In this document: positions 7,815 through 15,300 of the stretch, in pieces
Layout: every line of letters begins with the position of its first letter
How positions within the stretch are numbered: the first letter of the stretch is position 1
Assembly (NCBI GenBank): GCA_900545405.1
Contig: UQYT01000001.1
Location: 1 to 64,000 of the forward strand
Source of the DNA: an uncultured Eubacteriales bacterium
GTDB lineage: Bacteria; Bacillota; Clostridia; Oscillospirales; Oscillospiraceae
DNA: 64,000 nt
Direction: 5' to 3'
Program-made: the position numbers and the translations under genes
The notes under the pieces: generated by a model
The model's input: the letters and a program-made list of their open reading frames with translations, nothing else
Told to the model about the DNA's origin: nothing
The model's database searches: none

Positions 7815-8330
7815 ATGATCACTTTTGTCGAACCCAGTGAAAGATACCTGCAATCGTACATGGAAGCATACGAGGAATACATTGCAAACGGAGTGCAAAC
7901 CTATGCTTTCGACGATGCCGGAGCATATAACATTTTTGAATAATACGATAATTACAGGCACGAACGCGATTTGGCTCCGAACAGGGTTGGATCTGACTTC
8001 TACTGGTTGGTTGACGAGGCCAAAGACTACTTTATTGGCGAAATAAGCATCCGCCACAGATTGACCGACGCTCTTGAACGATATGGCGGCCATATCGGAT
8101 ATGGCGTTCGTTTTTCAGAATGGAATAAAGGCTACGGGACCTTGATGCTTCAATTGGCACTAGCAAAAGCCAAGGCCCTGGGGATATCCACCGCGCTGAT
8201 CACCTGCGACGACGACAACCTCGGCTCTGCAAAAGTGATGGAGAATAACGGCTTTGTACTGCGGGACAAGGTCGTCAACATCGTTGACGGGCGCACGGTA
8301 ACCACGCGAAGATATACAAAGGAATTGTGA
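7815..8330 (+). pseudogene. GNAT acetyltransferase interrupted by an in-frame stop
   Basis: The frame from the ATG at 7815, with AAGGGG 8 nt before it, runs 42 codons to a TAA at 7941-7943. It then continues in the same frame, with no other disruption, to 8330. Bridging the stop gives a 171-residue single-domain GNAT protein with the acetyl-CoA loop region WNKGYGT and the usual ending ENNGFVLRDK. Base composition is clearly lower in GC than the neighbours, suggesting transfer. A TTG at 7971 could restart translation, but the product would lack the first strand and helix of the fold. A nonsense mutation in a recently acquired gene is the simplest reading. Confidence 0.8.
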
Positions 8331-8363
8331 TACCCCCTCGACCCCTGACGCCGCTGCGAAAAA

Positions 8364-8403
8364 ACCCAGCCGGGACGAGAGCCCCGGCTGGGTTTTTCTT
8401 TTT
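8364..8403. terminator. Bidirectional terminator, GNAT remnant / ABC exporter
   Basis: Stem ACCCAGCCGGG (8364-8374) / CCCGGCTGGGT (8383-8393) with TTTTTCTTTTTT on the plus strand and a matching T-run on the minus strand. Confidence 0.88.
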
Positions 8404-8408
8404 TGCGC

Positions 8409-10295
8409 TCACGCGGTCTCTTCGGCGAAGTTGCCGGTGTAGAGCTGGTAGTACTTGCCCTTCTTGGCGATGAGCTCGTCGTGGGTGCCGCGCTCTATAA
8501 TGCGGCCCTGCTCCATGACCATGATGCAGTCCGCGTTGCGGACGGTGGAGAGGCGGTGGGCGATGACGAAGGTCGTGCGTCCGTACATCAGGGCGTCCAT
8601 GCCGTCCTGCACCAGCTTCTCGGTGCGGGTGTCGATGGAGCTCGTGGCCTCGTCGAGGATGAGCACCGGCGGGTCGACCACGGCGGCGCGGGCGATGGCT
8701 ATCAGCTGGCGCTGGCCCTGGGAGAGGTTCGCGCCGTCGCCGGTGAGCATCGTGTTGTAGCCGTCGGGCAGGCGGCGGATGAAGCCGTCGGCGTTGGCGA
8801 GCTGAGCCGCCGCGACGCATTCCTCGTCCGTCGCGTCAAGGTTGCCGTAGCGGATGTTCTCCATGACCGTGCCGGTAAAGAGGTGGGTGTCCTGCAGGAC
8901 TATGCCCATCGAGCGGCGCAGGTCGGGCTTCTTTATCTTGTTGATGTTGATGCCGTCGTAGCGTATCTTGCCGTCCGCAATGTCGTAGAAGCGGTTTATG
9001 AGGTTCGTGATCGTCGTCTTGCCTGCGCCGGTCGCGCCGACTAAGGCTATCTTCTGGCCGGGCTTTGCCCAGAGGCTGATGTCGTGCAGCACCAGCTTGT
9101 TCTCGTCGTAGCCGAAGTCCACGCTGTCGAGCACGACGCCGCCCTCCAGCTTGGTGTAGGTGACGCTGCCGTCGGCCTTGTGCGGGTGCTTCCAGGCCCA
9201 GGTGTTGGTGCGCTCGGCGACCTCGGTGATCTCGCCGTTGGCGCCCTCCTTGGCGTTCACGAGCTCGACGTAGCCCTCGTCGGTCTCGGGCTTCTCGTCC
9301 ATGAGGTTGAACACACGCTGCGCGCCGGCGGCGGCGGTGACGACGAAGTTGACCTGCATGCTGACCTGGGTGATGGGCTGGGTGAAGCTCTTGTTCAGGC
9401 CGACAAAGGTGATGACCGTGCCGACCGTGACGCCCGCGAGCCCGTTTATGCCGAGCACCGCGCCGATGATGGCGACGAGCGCATAGCTCAGCCAGCCGAT
9501 GTTGGCGTTGACGGGCATGAGCAGGTTGGCGTAGCGGTTGGCCTTGTCGGCGCTGTCGCGCAGCTGGTCGTTGACCTTGTGGAAGTCGGCCTTGGCGGCC
9601 TCCTCGTGGCAGAAGACCTTGACGACCTTCTGGCCGTCGAGCATCTCCTCGATGAAGCCGTCAACTATGCCGAGGTCGCGCTGCTGCCTGACGTAGTACT
9701 TGCCGGAGAGCTTGGAGAAGTTCGAGGTGACGAGCAGCATGACCACTGCGGTGACGATGGAGATGACGGTCAGCGCCGGGTTGAGCACGATCATGCTTAT
9801 GAGCGTGGCGACCATGGTGATGACCGAGTTGATTATCTGCGGAATGCTCTGGCTGAGCAGCTGACGCAGGGTGTCCACGTCGTTGGTGTAGACGGACATG
9901 ATGTCGCCGTGGGCGTGGGTGTCGAAATACTTGATGGGCAGCCGCTCCATGCTCTGGAAGAGGTCGTCACGCAGCCGGAGCATGGTGCCCTGGCTCACTG
10001 TGACCATGATGCGGGTGTAGGCCCAGGAGGCCAGAATGCCTATCGCCAGGGTGATGACCAGCCTTATGACGGCCTTGCCGAGGGCGCTGAAGTCGGTGGA
10101 GCCGCTGTTTATCATCGGCGTGATGTAGTCGTCCACCAGCGTCTGCGGGAAGGTCGCGCCGATGACCGTGGCGATGGCGGCGATGAGTATGCAGAGTATG
10201 ACCAGCAGGAAGGGCCACTTGTAATATTTGAGCATGTAGCTGACCACGCGCCTGAGCACGGCGGTGGGGCTGGGCAGGGAAGTGTTCTTGTTCAT
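8409..10295 (-). CDS. ABC exporter half-transporter with canonical ATPase site
   Basis: 628 residues. An N-terminal six-helix exporter domain is followed by a nucleotide-binding domain: Walker A GATGAGKTT near residue 415, signature LSQGQRQ, Walker B with catalytic Glu (VLILDEATSS) and switch His (VIAHRLS). Between the two domains lies a roughly 45-residue insert (NAKEGANGEITEVAERTNTW and on) that is unusual for the family. It follows its partner gene by 18 nt. The partner has a degenerate ATPase site, so the two should form a heterodimeric multidrug or peptide exporter. The substrate is not predictable. Confidence 0.92.
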   Translation of the reverse strand: MNKNTSLPSPTAVLRRVVSYMLKYYKWPFLLVILCILIAAIATVIGATFPQTLVDDYITPMINSGSTDFSALGKAVIRLVITLAIGILASWAYTRIMVTVSQGTMLRLRDDLFQSMERLPIKYFDTHAHGDIMSVYTNDVDTLRQLLSQSIPQIINSVITMVATLISMIVLNPALTVISIVTAVVMLLVTSNFSKLSGKYYVRQQRDLGIVDGFIEEMLDGQKVVKVFCHEEAAKADFHKVNDQLRDSADKANRYANLLMPVNANIGWLSYALVAIIGAVLGINGLAGVTVGTVITFVGLNKSFTQPITQVSMQVNFVVTAAAGAQRVFNLMDEKPETDEGYVELVNAKEGANGEITEVAERTNTWAWKHPHKADGSVTYTKLEGGVVLDSVDFGYDENKLVLHDISLWAKPGQKIALVGATGAGKTTITNLINRFYDIADGKIRYDGININKIKKPDLRRSMGIVLQDTHLFTGTVMENIRYGNLDATDEECVAAAQLANADGFIRRLPDGYNTMLTGDGANLSQGQRQLIAIARAAVVDPPVLILDEATSSIDTRTEKLVQDGMDALMYGRTTFVIAHRLSTVRNADCIMVMEQGRIIERGTHDELIAKKGKYYQLYTGNFAEETA

Positions 10296-10313
10296 AGCTT
10301 AAGCATCCTCCTT

Positions 10314-12053
10314 TCAGGCGCTCTGGTCGAAGTCGCCGCCGCCCTTGACCTGGGACTCGTAGATCTCCTGGTAGATGGCGTTGGACTTGAGCAGGTTCTC
10401 ATGGGTGTCAAAGGCGTCTATGCGGCCGTTGTCCATGACGAGGATGCGGTCGGCGTTTTCAACGCTCGAGATGCGCTGGGCGATGATTATCTTGGTCGTG
10501 CCGGGGATGCTCTTGGCAAAGGCGGCGCGTATTTTGGCGTCGGTGGCGGTGTCCACGGCGCTGGTGGAGTCGTCGAGTATGAGCACCTTGGGGCTCTTGA
10601 GCAGGGCGCGGGCGATGCACAGGCGCTGCTTCTGGCCGCCGGAGACGTTGTTGCCGCCGCGCTCGATGCGGGTGTTGTAGCCGTCGGGCATGCGGTCTAT
10701 GAACTCGTCGGCACAGGCCGCGCGGCAGGCCTCAATGCACTGCTCCTCGGTGGCGTCCGGGTTGCCCCAGCGCAGGTTGTCGAGGATGGTGCCGGAGAAG
10801 AGGGTGTTCTTCTGCAGCACGACGGCGACCTGATTCCTCAGAGCCTCCATGTCGTAGTTCCTGACGTCTATGCCGCCCACGCGCACGGCGCCCTTGTCGA
10901 CGTCGTAGAGGCGGCAGATGAGGTTCACGAGGCTGCTCTTGCCGGAGCCGGTGCCGCCGATGACGCCTATCGTCTCGCCGGACTTGATGTGCAGGTCGAT
11001 GTCGGAGAGGACGGCCTCGCCGCTGCCATGCTTATAGGAGAAGCTGACGTGGTCGAAGTCTATGCGGCCGTCGGGGACCTCGGAAATGGGCTCGGCGGGG
11101 TCGTGCAGGTCGGGCTTCTCATTGAGCACCTCGCTGATACGGCGGATGCTGGCCATGGACATGCTTATCATGACTATGACCATGGAGAGCATCATGAGGC
11201 TCATGAGCAGGCTCATGACATAGCTGAAAAGACTGGTGAGGTCGCCGGTGGTCATGTCGCCGGCCACTATGTAGTGGGCGCCGAGCCAGGAGACCATGAT
11301 GATGCAGAAGTAGACGGCTATCATCATTGCGGGGTTGTTGAGGGAGAGCAGACCCTCGGCCTTGACGAACATCTTGTAGAGCGTCTTGGAGGCCTTGGAG
11401 AACTTGCCGCACTCGTAGTCCTCACGCACGAAGGCCTTGACCACGCGGATGGCGGAGACGTTCTCCTGCACGCTGGCGTTCAGGTCGTCGTACTTGCTGA
11501 AGACCTGATTGAATATCTTCATCGTCACGACCATTATGACGCCGAGTACGACGGCGAGGAACACCACGGCTATGAGGAAGGTGAGGCTCAGGCTGGGGCT
11601 GATGATGAGGCACATGGCATAGCTGAATATGAGCATGAGCGGGGAGCGGACGGCTATGCGGATGAGCATCATGAACGCGTTCTGTACGTTAGTGATATCG
11701 GTGGTCATCCTGGTGACGAGCCCGGGAACGCTGAACTTGTCGATGTTGGAGAACGAGAAGGTCTGTATGTTGCTGTATATCGACTCGCGCAGGTTGGCGG
11801 CGAAGCCGGCTGAGGCGCTGGCGGCGAACTTGCCCGCGAGAGCGCCGAAGACCAGGCTCAAAAAGGCCATGACCACCATGAGTATGCCGTAGCGGTATAC
11901 CACCGGCAGGTTCGAGGCCTCAAGACCCTGGTCGATGATTATAGAGGTGATAAAGGGGAGGAGTATCTCCATAATCACCTCAAAGGTGGTGAGTCCAATG
12001 CAGAGCAGCGTGTCGCGCTTGTAGCGGCCAAGCTGATGCAGTACGGTTTTCAT
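10314..12053 (-). CDS. ABC exporter half-transporter with degenerate ATPase site
   Basis: 579 residues. Exporter membrane domain, then an ATPase domain with Walker A GGTGSGKSS near residue 363 and signature VSGGQKQ. Two catalytic positions are changed: Walker B reads LILDDSTSAVD, with Asp for the catalytic Glu, and the switch region reads IIIAQRISS, with Gln for His. This is the usual signature of the degenerate subunit in heterodimeric bacterial exporters. Its start overlaps the marR stop (ATGA), so regulator and transporter are translationally coupled. Confidence 0.92.
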   Translation of the reverse strand: MKTVLHQLGRYKRDTLLCIGLTTFEVIMEILLPFITSIIIDQGLEASNLPVVYRYGILMVVMAFLSLVFGALAGKFAASASAGFAANLRESIYSNIQTFSFSNIDKFSVPGLVTRMTTDITNVQNAFMMLIRIAVRSPLMLIFSYAMCLIISPSLSLTFLIAVVFLAVVLGVIMVVTMKIFNQVFSKYDDLNASVQENVSAIRVVKAFVREDYECGKFSKASKTLYKMFVKAEGLLSLNNPAMMIAVYFCIIMVSWLGAHYIVAGDMTTGDLTSLFSYVMSLLMSLMMLSMVIVMISMSMASIRRISEVLNEKPDLHDPAEPISEVPDGRIDFDHVSFSYKHGSGEAVLSDIDLHIKSGETIGVIGGTGSGKSSLVNLICRLYDVDKGAVRVGGIDVRNYDMEALRNQVAVVLQKNTLFSGTILDNLRWGNPDATEEQCIEACRAACADEFIDRMPDGYNTRIERGGNNVSGGQKQRLCIARALLKSPKVLILDDSTSAVDTATDAKIRAAFAKSIPGTTKIIIAQRISSVENADRILVMDNGRIDAFDTHENLLKSNAIYQEIYESQVKGGGDFDQSA

Positions 12054-12523
12054 CTTTCAGATCCCTCCAATTGCTGTGGTTTCGCAAGCTCGGACAGGTT
12101 CCGGAGCATTTTCTTCTGGAGCCCGTCGAGCTGCGCGAGCTCGGATGCGGTGAAGCAGCCGTAGGCCCGCTTTTTGACGGAGCCGAGCGCACGGTTGAGA
12201 AACGCGCTGGACTCTTCGCCTTTTTCTGTTGCAAAAATGAGCTTTTGCCTGTCGTCGCTCTTGCAGCCCTCCATGCGGATGTAGCCCTTTTCTCGCAGCC
12301 GCTTGAGTATGCAGGAGAGCGAACCCATGGAGCAGTCAAACTCGCGGTGAATGGCCGTGAGCGTGGTGCCGGACTCGGAGCGGCCCAGGATGTACTGCAG
12401 GATGTGCGCCTGCACCGCCGTAAGCTCGGACTTGGCCAACGCGCTGTTTGCCAGCTGCTCCATCTTGATGCTTATGAGCCGGTTGTCGTGCACGAGCCGG
12501 TTCTCATCAATGTGTTGTGCCAT
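12050..12523 (-). CDS. MarR-family transcriptional regulator
   Basis: 157 residues with a winged helix: QAHILQYILGRSESG, TLTAIHREFDCSMGSLSCIL for the HTH and RMEGCKSDDRQKLIF for the wing. MarR proteins bind palindromes as dimers and are released by small ligands. First in the operon marR-ABC-ABC, it very likely controls the exporter and itself. Residues 43-60 (LQYILGRSES) replace the commoner VL..L...P block but the fold is clear. Its promoter region carries an inverted repeat that could be the operator. Confidence 0.88.
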   Translation of the reverse strand: MAQHIDENRLVHDNRLISIKMEQLANSALAKSELTAVQAHILQYILGRSESGTTLTAIHREFDCSMGSLSCILKRLREKGYIRMEGCKSDDRQKLIFATEKGEESSAFLNRALGSVKKRAYGCFTASELAQLDGLQKKMLRNLSELAKPQQLEGSER

Positions 12524-12548
12524 GCGTTTGCCTCTTCTCGGTATTGTA

Positions 12549-12648
12549 GTTATAGGGCTAATTGTTTTGAACGATAGCTTTTATAGCACAATGCGGCTTG
12601 TATGTGAAATTCAAATATGCTATATTCAATAAAAGACTTTTATCGTTC
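12549..12648. promoter_or_regulatory. marR-lysR intergenic region: divergent promoters and inverted repeat
   Basis: Minus strand: TTCAAA, 17 nt, TACAAT for marR. Plus strand: TTGTAT (12598-12603), 17 nt, TATATT (12621-12626) for lysR, a weak -35. Arms GAACGATA (12569-12576) and TATCGTTC (12641-12648) form an inverted repeat. Flanking ATAAAAG-type sequence extends the symmetry. The left arm overlaps the marR -35, as expected for a repressor site. Confidence 0.5.
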
Positions 12649-12683
12649 ACATTTATTTAAAATTTGCCTGGGAGGGACGCGGC

Positions 12684-13592
12684 GTGAACACAACACAGCT
12701 CGAGTGCTTTGTAACTGTGGCCAACTTTCTGAACTTCTCGCGCGCGGCGGAGCATCTGAGGATAACCCAGCCTGCGGTCAGCCACCAGATAAACACGCTC
12801 GAGGACGAGCTGGGCGTGAAGCTCTTCCACCGCACCAGCAAGAGCGTGCGCCTTACTCAGGAGGGCTACATGTTCACGCAGTCCGCAGGCGAGATACTCA
12901 AAATATCCGAGTTTTCCAAGGCTCGCCTGAAGGAGATGAGCCAGATAACTCAAAAGAGGCTCATAATCGGCTGCCGCAACACGGCGGAACTGCGCCTCAT
13001 AGTCCCCGCGCTGACAAAGCTGCGCGAACTCAACCCGGAGGTGCTGCCCATATTGCGGCTGATACCGCACGACACTCTGGAGAGCCTGCTCTCGGACGGG
13101 GAGCTGCATGTCATCTTCACCTTTGAGAAGGACACTGTCCCGCCCAAGGCGCGTTACCGTGAACTTCTGCGCTGCCGACCGGTGTGCGTGTTCAACCCCG
13201 AGCACCCGCTCGCAAAATGCGAGTCCCTCACTCTCGAGCAGCTTCGCGAGGCAGGCAGGATAGCCACCTGCCGCCCTCCGGTATGTCCTCCGCCGCTCTT
13301 TGCCATACAGAGCCTGGTCACCGGCAGCCGTGAGACGCCCCAGATAATGTTCTGCGACAATCAGGAGCTGCTGATACCTCTGGTGCTGGCCGGCTACGCC
13401 TTTTCCGTGTCGGTGGACATGCCGAACACGCTGCCGCCGGAGCTGGTAAAGGTGCCGCTCAGCGAGTTTGACCCGCTCTCCTTCGGCGCGCTGTACCTGC
13501 CCGAGAGCGGCGGCGCCGCGAGGCTCTTCCTGGACCTCTTTGAAAAGAGCCTGAGCGAAACTCAGGCCGGAAGCCAAAAGGAGGCGCTGTGA
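12684..13592 (+). CDS. LysR-family transcriptional regulator
   Basis: 302 residues. The N-terminal winged HTH reads MNTTQLECFVTVANFLNFSR and ITQPAVSHQINTLEDELGVK, followed by a linker helix and a periplasmic-binding-protein-like effector domain. The start is GTG with GGGAGG 8 nt upstream. It diverges from the MarR-exporter operon and sits directly upstream of the MutS-like gene with no gap, so that gene and possibly the next are candidate co-transcribed or target genes. The effector is unknown. Confidence 0.9.
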   Translation: MNTTQLECFVTVANFLNFSRAAEHLRITQPAVSHQINTLEDELGVKLFHRTSKSVRLTQEGYMFTQSAGEILKISEFSKARLKEMSQITQKRLIIGCRNTAELRLIVPALTKLRELNPEVLPILRLIPHDTLESLLSDGELHVIFTFEKDTVPPKARYRELLRCRPVCVFNPEHPLAKCESLTLEQLREAGRIATCRPPVCPPPLFAIQSLVTGSRETPQIMFCDNQELLIPLVLAGYAFSVSVDMPNTLPPELVKVPLSEFDPLSFGALYLPESGGAARLFLDLFEKSLSETQAGSQKEAL

Positions 13593-15206
13593 ATGGGCCT
13601 TTTCGGCTCTGTGAGCTACAAGAAAAACCTGCGGCGCTCGCTGCGCGAGAACTACGGCCGGACGCCCGACCCCTTTTACTCCGCAGGCGACATGGCCACG
13701 ATACGCAGCTACTACGACCACATGCGCGAGCACGACCCGGACACCTTCCGCGTGGACGGCGTCACCTGGTCCGACCTCGACATGGATCGGGTATTCAAGC
13801 GCATCAACCCCGGCGTCTCCACCCCGGGCGAGCACTGGCTCTATTACATGCTCCGCACCCCGGCGATGGACGCGGAGGAGTACGCCCGGCGCGAGAGGCT
13901 GATACACTTCGCCGAGAAAAACGTGCGCGAGCGGGAGGAGACGCAGTTTCTGCTCGGCTGCCTCGGCCGCTTCCGCCGCGCGGACGTGTGCAGCATCTTC
14001 GCGCCGGAGAGCGAGGGCTATTTCACGATGGTCATCTACATCCTGCTCGCCCTCTCGCTGCTGTGCTCGCCGCTCTCGCTCATATGGCTGGGCGCCAGGG
14101 GCCTGCTCATCACGCTCGCCCTCTTCGCGCTCAACGTCATGCTGCACGAGTGGAACCTCCGCCACTGCCAGGCGGAGATCGACACGGTGAATTTCAGCGT
14201 GTCCATGGCCTTTACAATGCGAAAACTGCGCCGCCTGGGCTATGCCGAGCTCGACGAGTGCCTCTCCGAAGCGTATGGATCCCTCGCGAGGCTCAGACCG
14301 CTCATGGCCCTCGGCAGCATACCGGCCAGGAGCTCCGACATGTCGGGCGACATCGTGACCTCCGCGCTGCTGCTCGACCTCATCATGTTCGAGTACCTCA
14401 AGAACAAGCTGGACGGCCTGCAGGACGACATCCTCGCCGTGTTCGAAGCGCTTGGCCGAGTGGACGCCGCCATAGCCGTGGCCTCCTGGCGGGAGAGCAT
14501 GCCGCTCTGGTGCGAGCCGGAGCTGGACTTTGAGACGGGGGAGAGGTACGTGGAGGCCGAGAGCCTGGTGCACCCGCTGCTGCGCAGCCCGGTGCCTAAC
14601 GACCTGGCGCTCGACCGACCCGCACTGGTGACCGGCTCCAACGCCTCGGGAAAATCCACCTACCTGCGCACGGCCCTGCTCGCGGCGCTGCTCTCGCAGA
14701 CCGCCTGCACCTGCCCGGGCGCGAGCTACCGCGGCGCGGCCTTCCACGTCTATTCCGCCATGGCTCTGCGCGACGACATCCTCTCCGGCGAGAGCTACTA
14801 TATAGCCGAGATACTCGCCACCAAGCGCATCCTCGACGCCGCCGAGGCAGGGGAGCCGGTGCTCTGCGCCGTGGACGAGGTGCTGCGCGGCACCAACACC
14901 ATAGAGCGCATCTCCGCCGCAAGCGAAATACTGCTCGCGCTCAAACGCTCCGGCGCGCTGTGCATCGCGGCGACGCACGACCTCGAGCTGTGCACCATCC
15001 TCGCGGGAGAGTATGCCATGCTGCACTTTGAGGAGACGGTCACCGACGAGGGCATGAGCTTCGACTACCGCGTCCGCCCCGGCAAGACCGAGACGCGCAA
15101 CGCCATACAGCTCCTGCGCCTGATGGGCCTCGACGACGAGATCACGGACCGGGCCGACGAGCGCGCCGCCGCGTTCTTACGCACAGGCGTCTGGACGGGC
15201 TTTTGA
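13593..15206 (+). CDS. Membrane-anchored MutS-family ATPase (MutS paralogue)
   Basis: 537 residues. The middle carries two membrane segments (about 145-165 and 170-190). The C-terminal MutS domain V has Walker A TGSNASGKST near residue 350, Walker B-like LCAVDEVLRGTNTIERIS and the switch block IAATHDLELC. The mismatch-recognition and connector domains of true MutS are absent. It is therefore one of the membrane MutS-like proteins found in Clostridia and Bacteroidetes, whose role is not established. Its ATG immediately follows the lysR TGA and its ribosome binding site AAGGAGG lies inside lysR, so translation is coupled. Confidence 0.8.
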   Translation: MGLFGSVSYKKNLRRSLRENYGRTPDPFYSAGDMATIRSYYDHMREHDPDTFRVDGVTWSDLDMDRVFKRINPGVSTPGEHWLYYMLRTPAMDAEEYARRERLIHFAEKNVREREETQFLLGCLGRFRRADVCSIFAPESEGYFTMVIYILLALSLLCSPLSLIWLGARGLLITLALFALNVMLHEWNLRHCQAEIDTVNFSVSMAFTMRKLRRLGYAELDECLSEAYGSLARLRPLMALGSIPARSSDMSGDIVTSALLLDLIMFEYLKNKLDGLQDDILAVFEALGRVDAAIAVASWRESMPLWCEPELDFETGERYVEAESLVHPLLRSPVPNDLALDRPALVTGSNASGKSTYLRTALLAALLSQTACTCPGASYRGAAFHVYSAMALRDDILSGESYYIAEILATKRILDAAEAGEPVLCAVDEVLRGTNTIERISAASEILLALKRSGALCIAATHDLELCTILAGEYAMLHFEETVTDEGMSFDYRVRPGKTETRNAIQLLRLMGLDDEITDRADERAAAFLRTGVWTGF

Positions 15207-15300
15207 CAGAAGGTTCACAAGGAAAATGCAAAAAATGTGGTGAATTTCGGTCAGCCGTATAGTAAAATAAAAGGAAGAAAATGCGAGGGAGGCGAAGGGA

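Noticed and set aside
9084..11813. 909-codon open frame on the plus strand
   Set aside because: It lies antisense to two clear ABC exporter genes, is Val/Gly/His/Asp-rich with no domain, and arises from GC-rich codon bias.
12657..15026. 789-codon open frame on the minus strand
   Set aside because: It is antisense to the LysR and MutS-like genes, with low-complexity Arg/Ala/Gln content and no recognisable fold.
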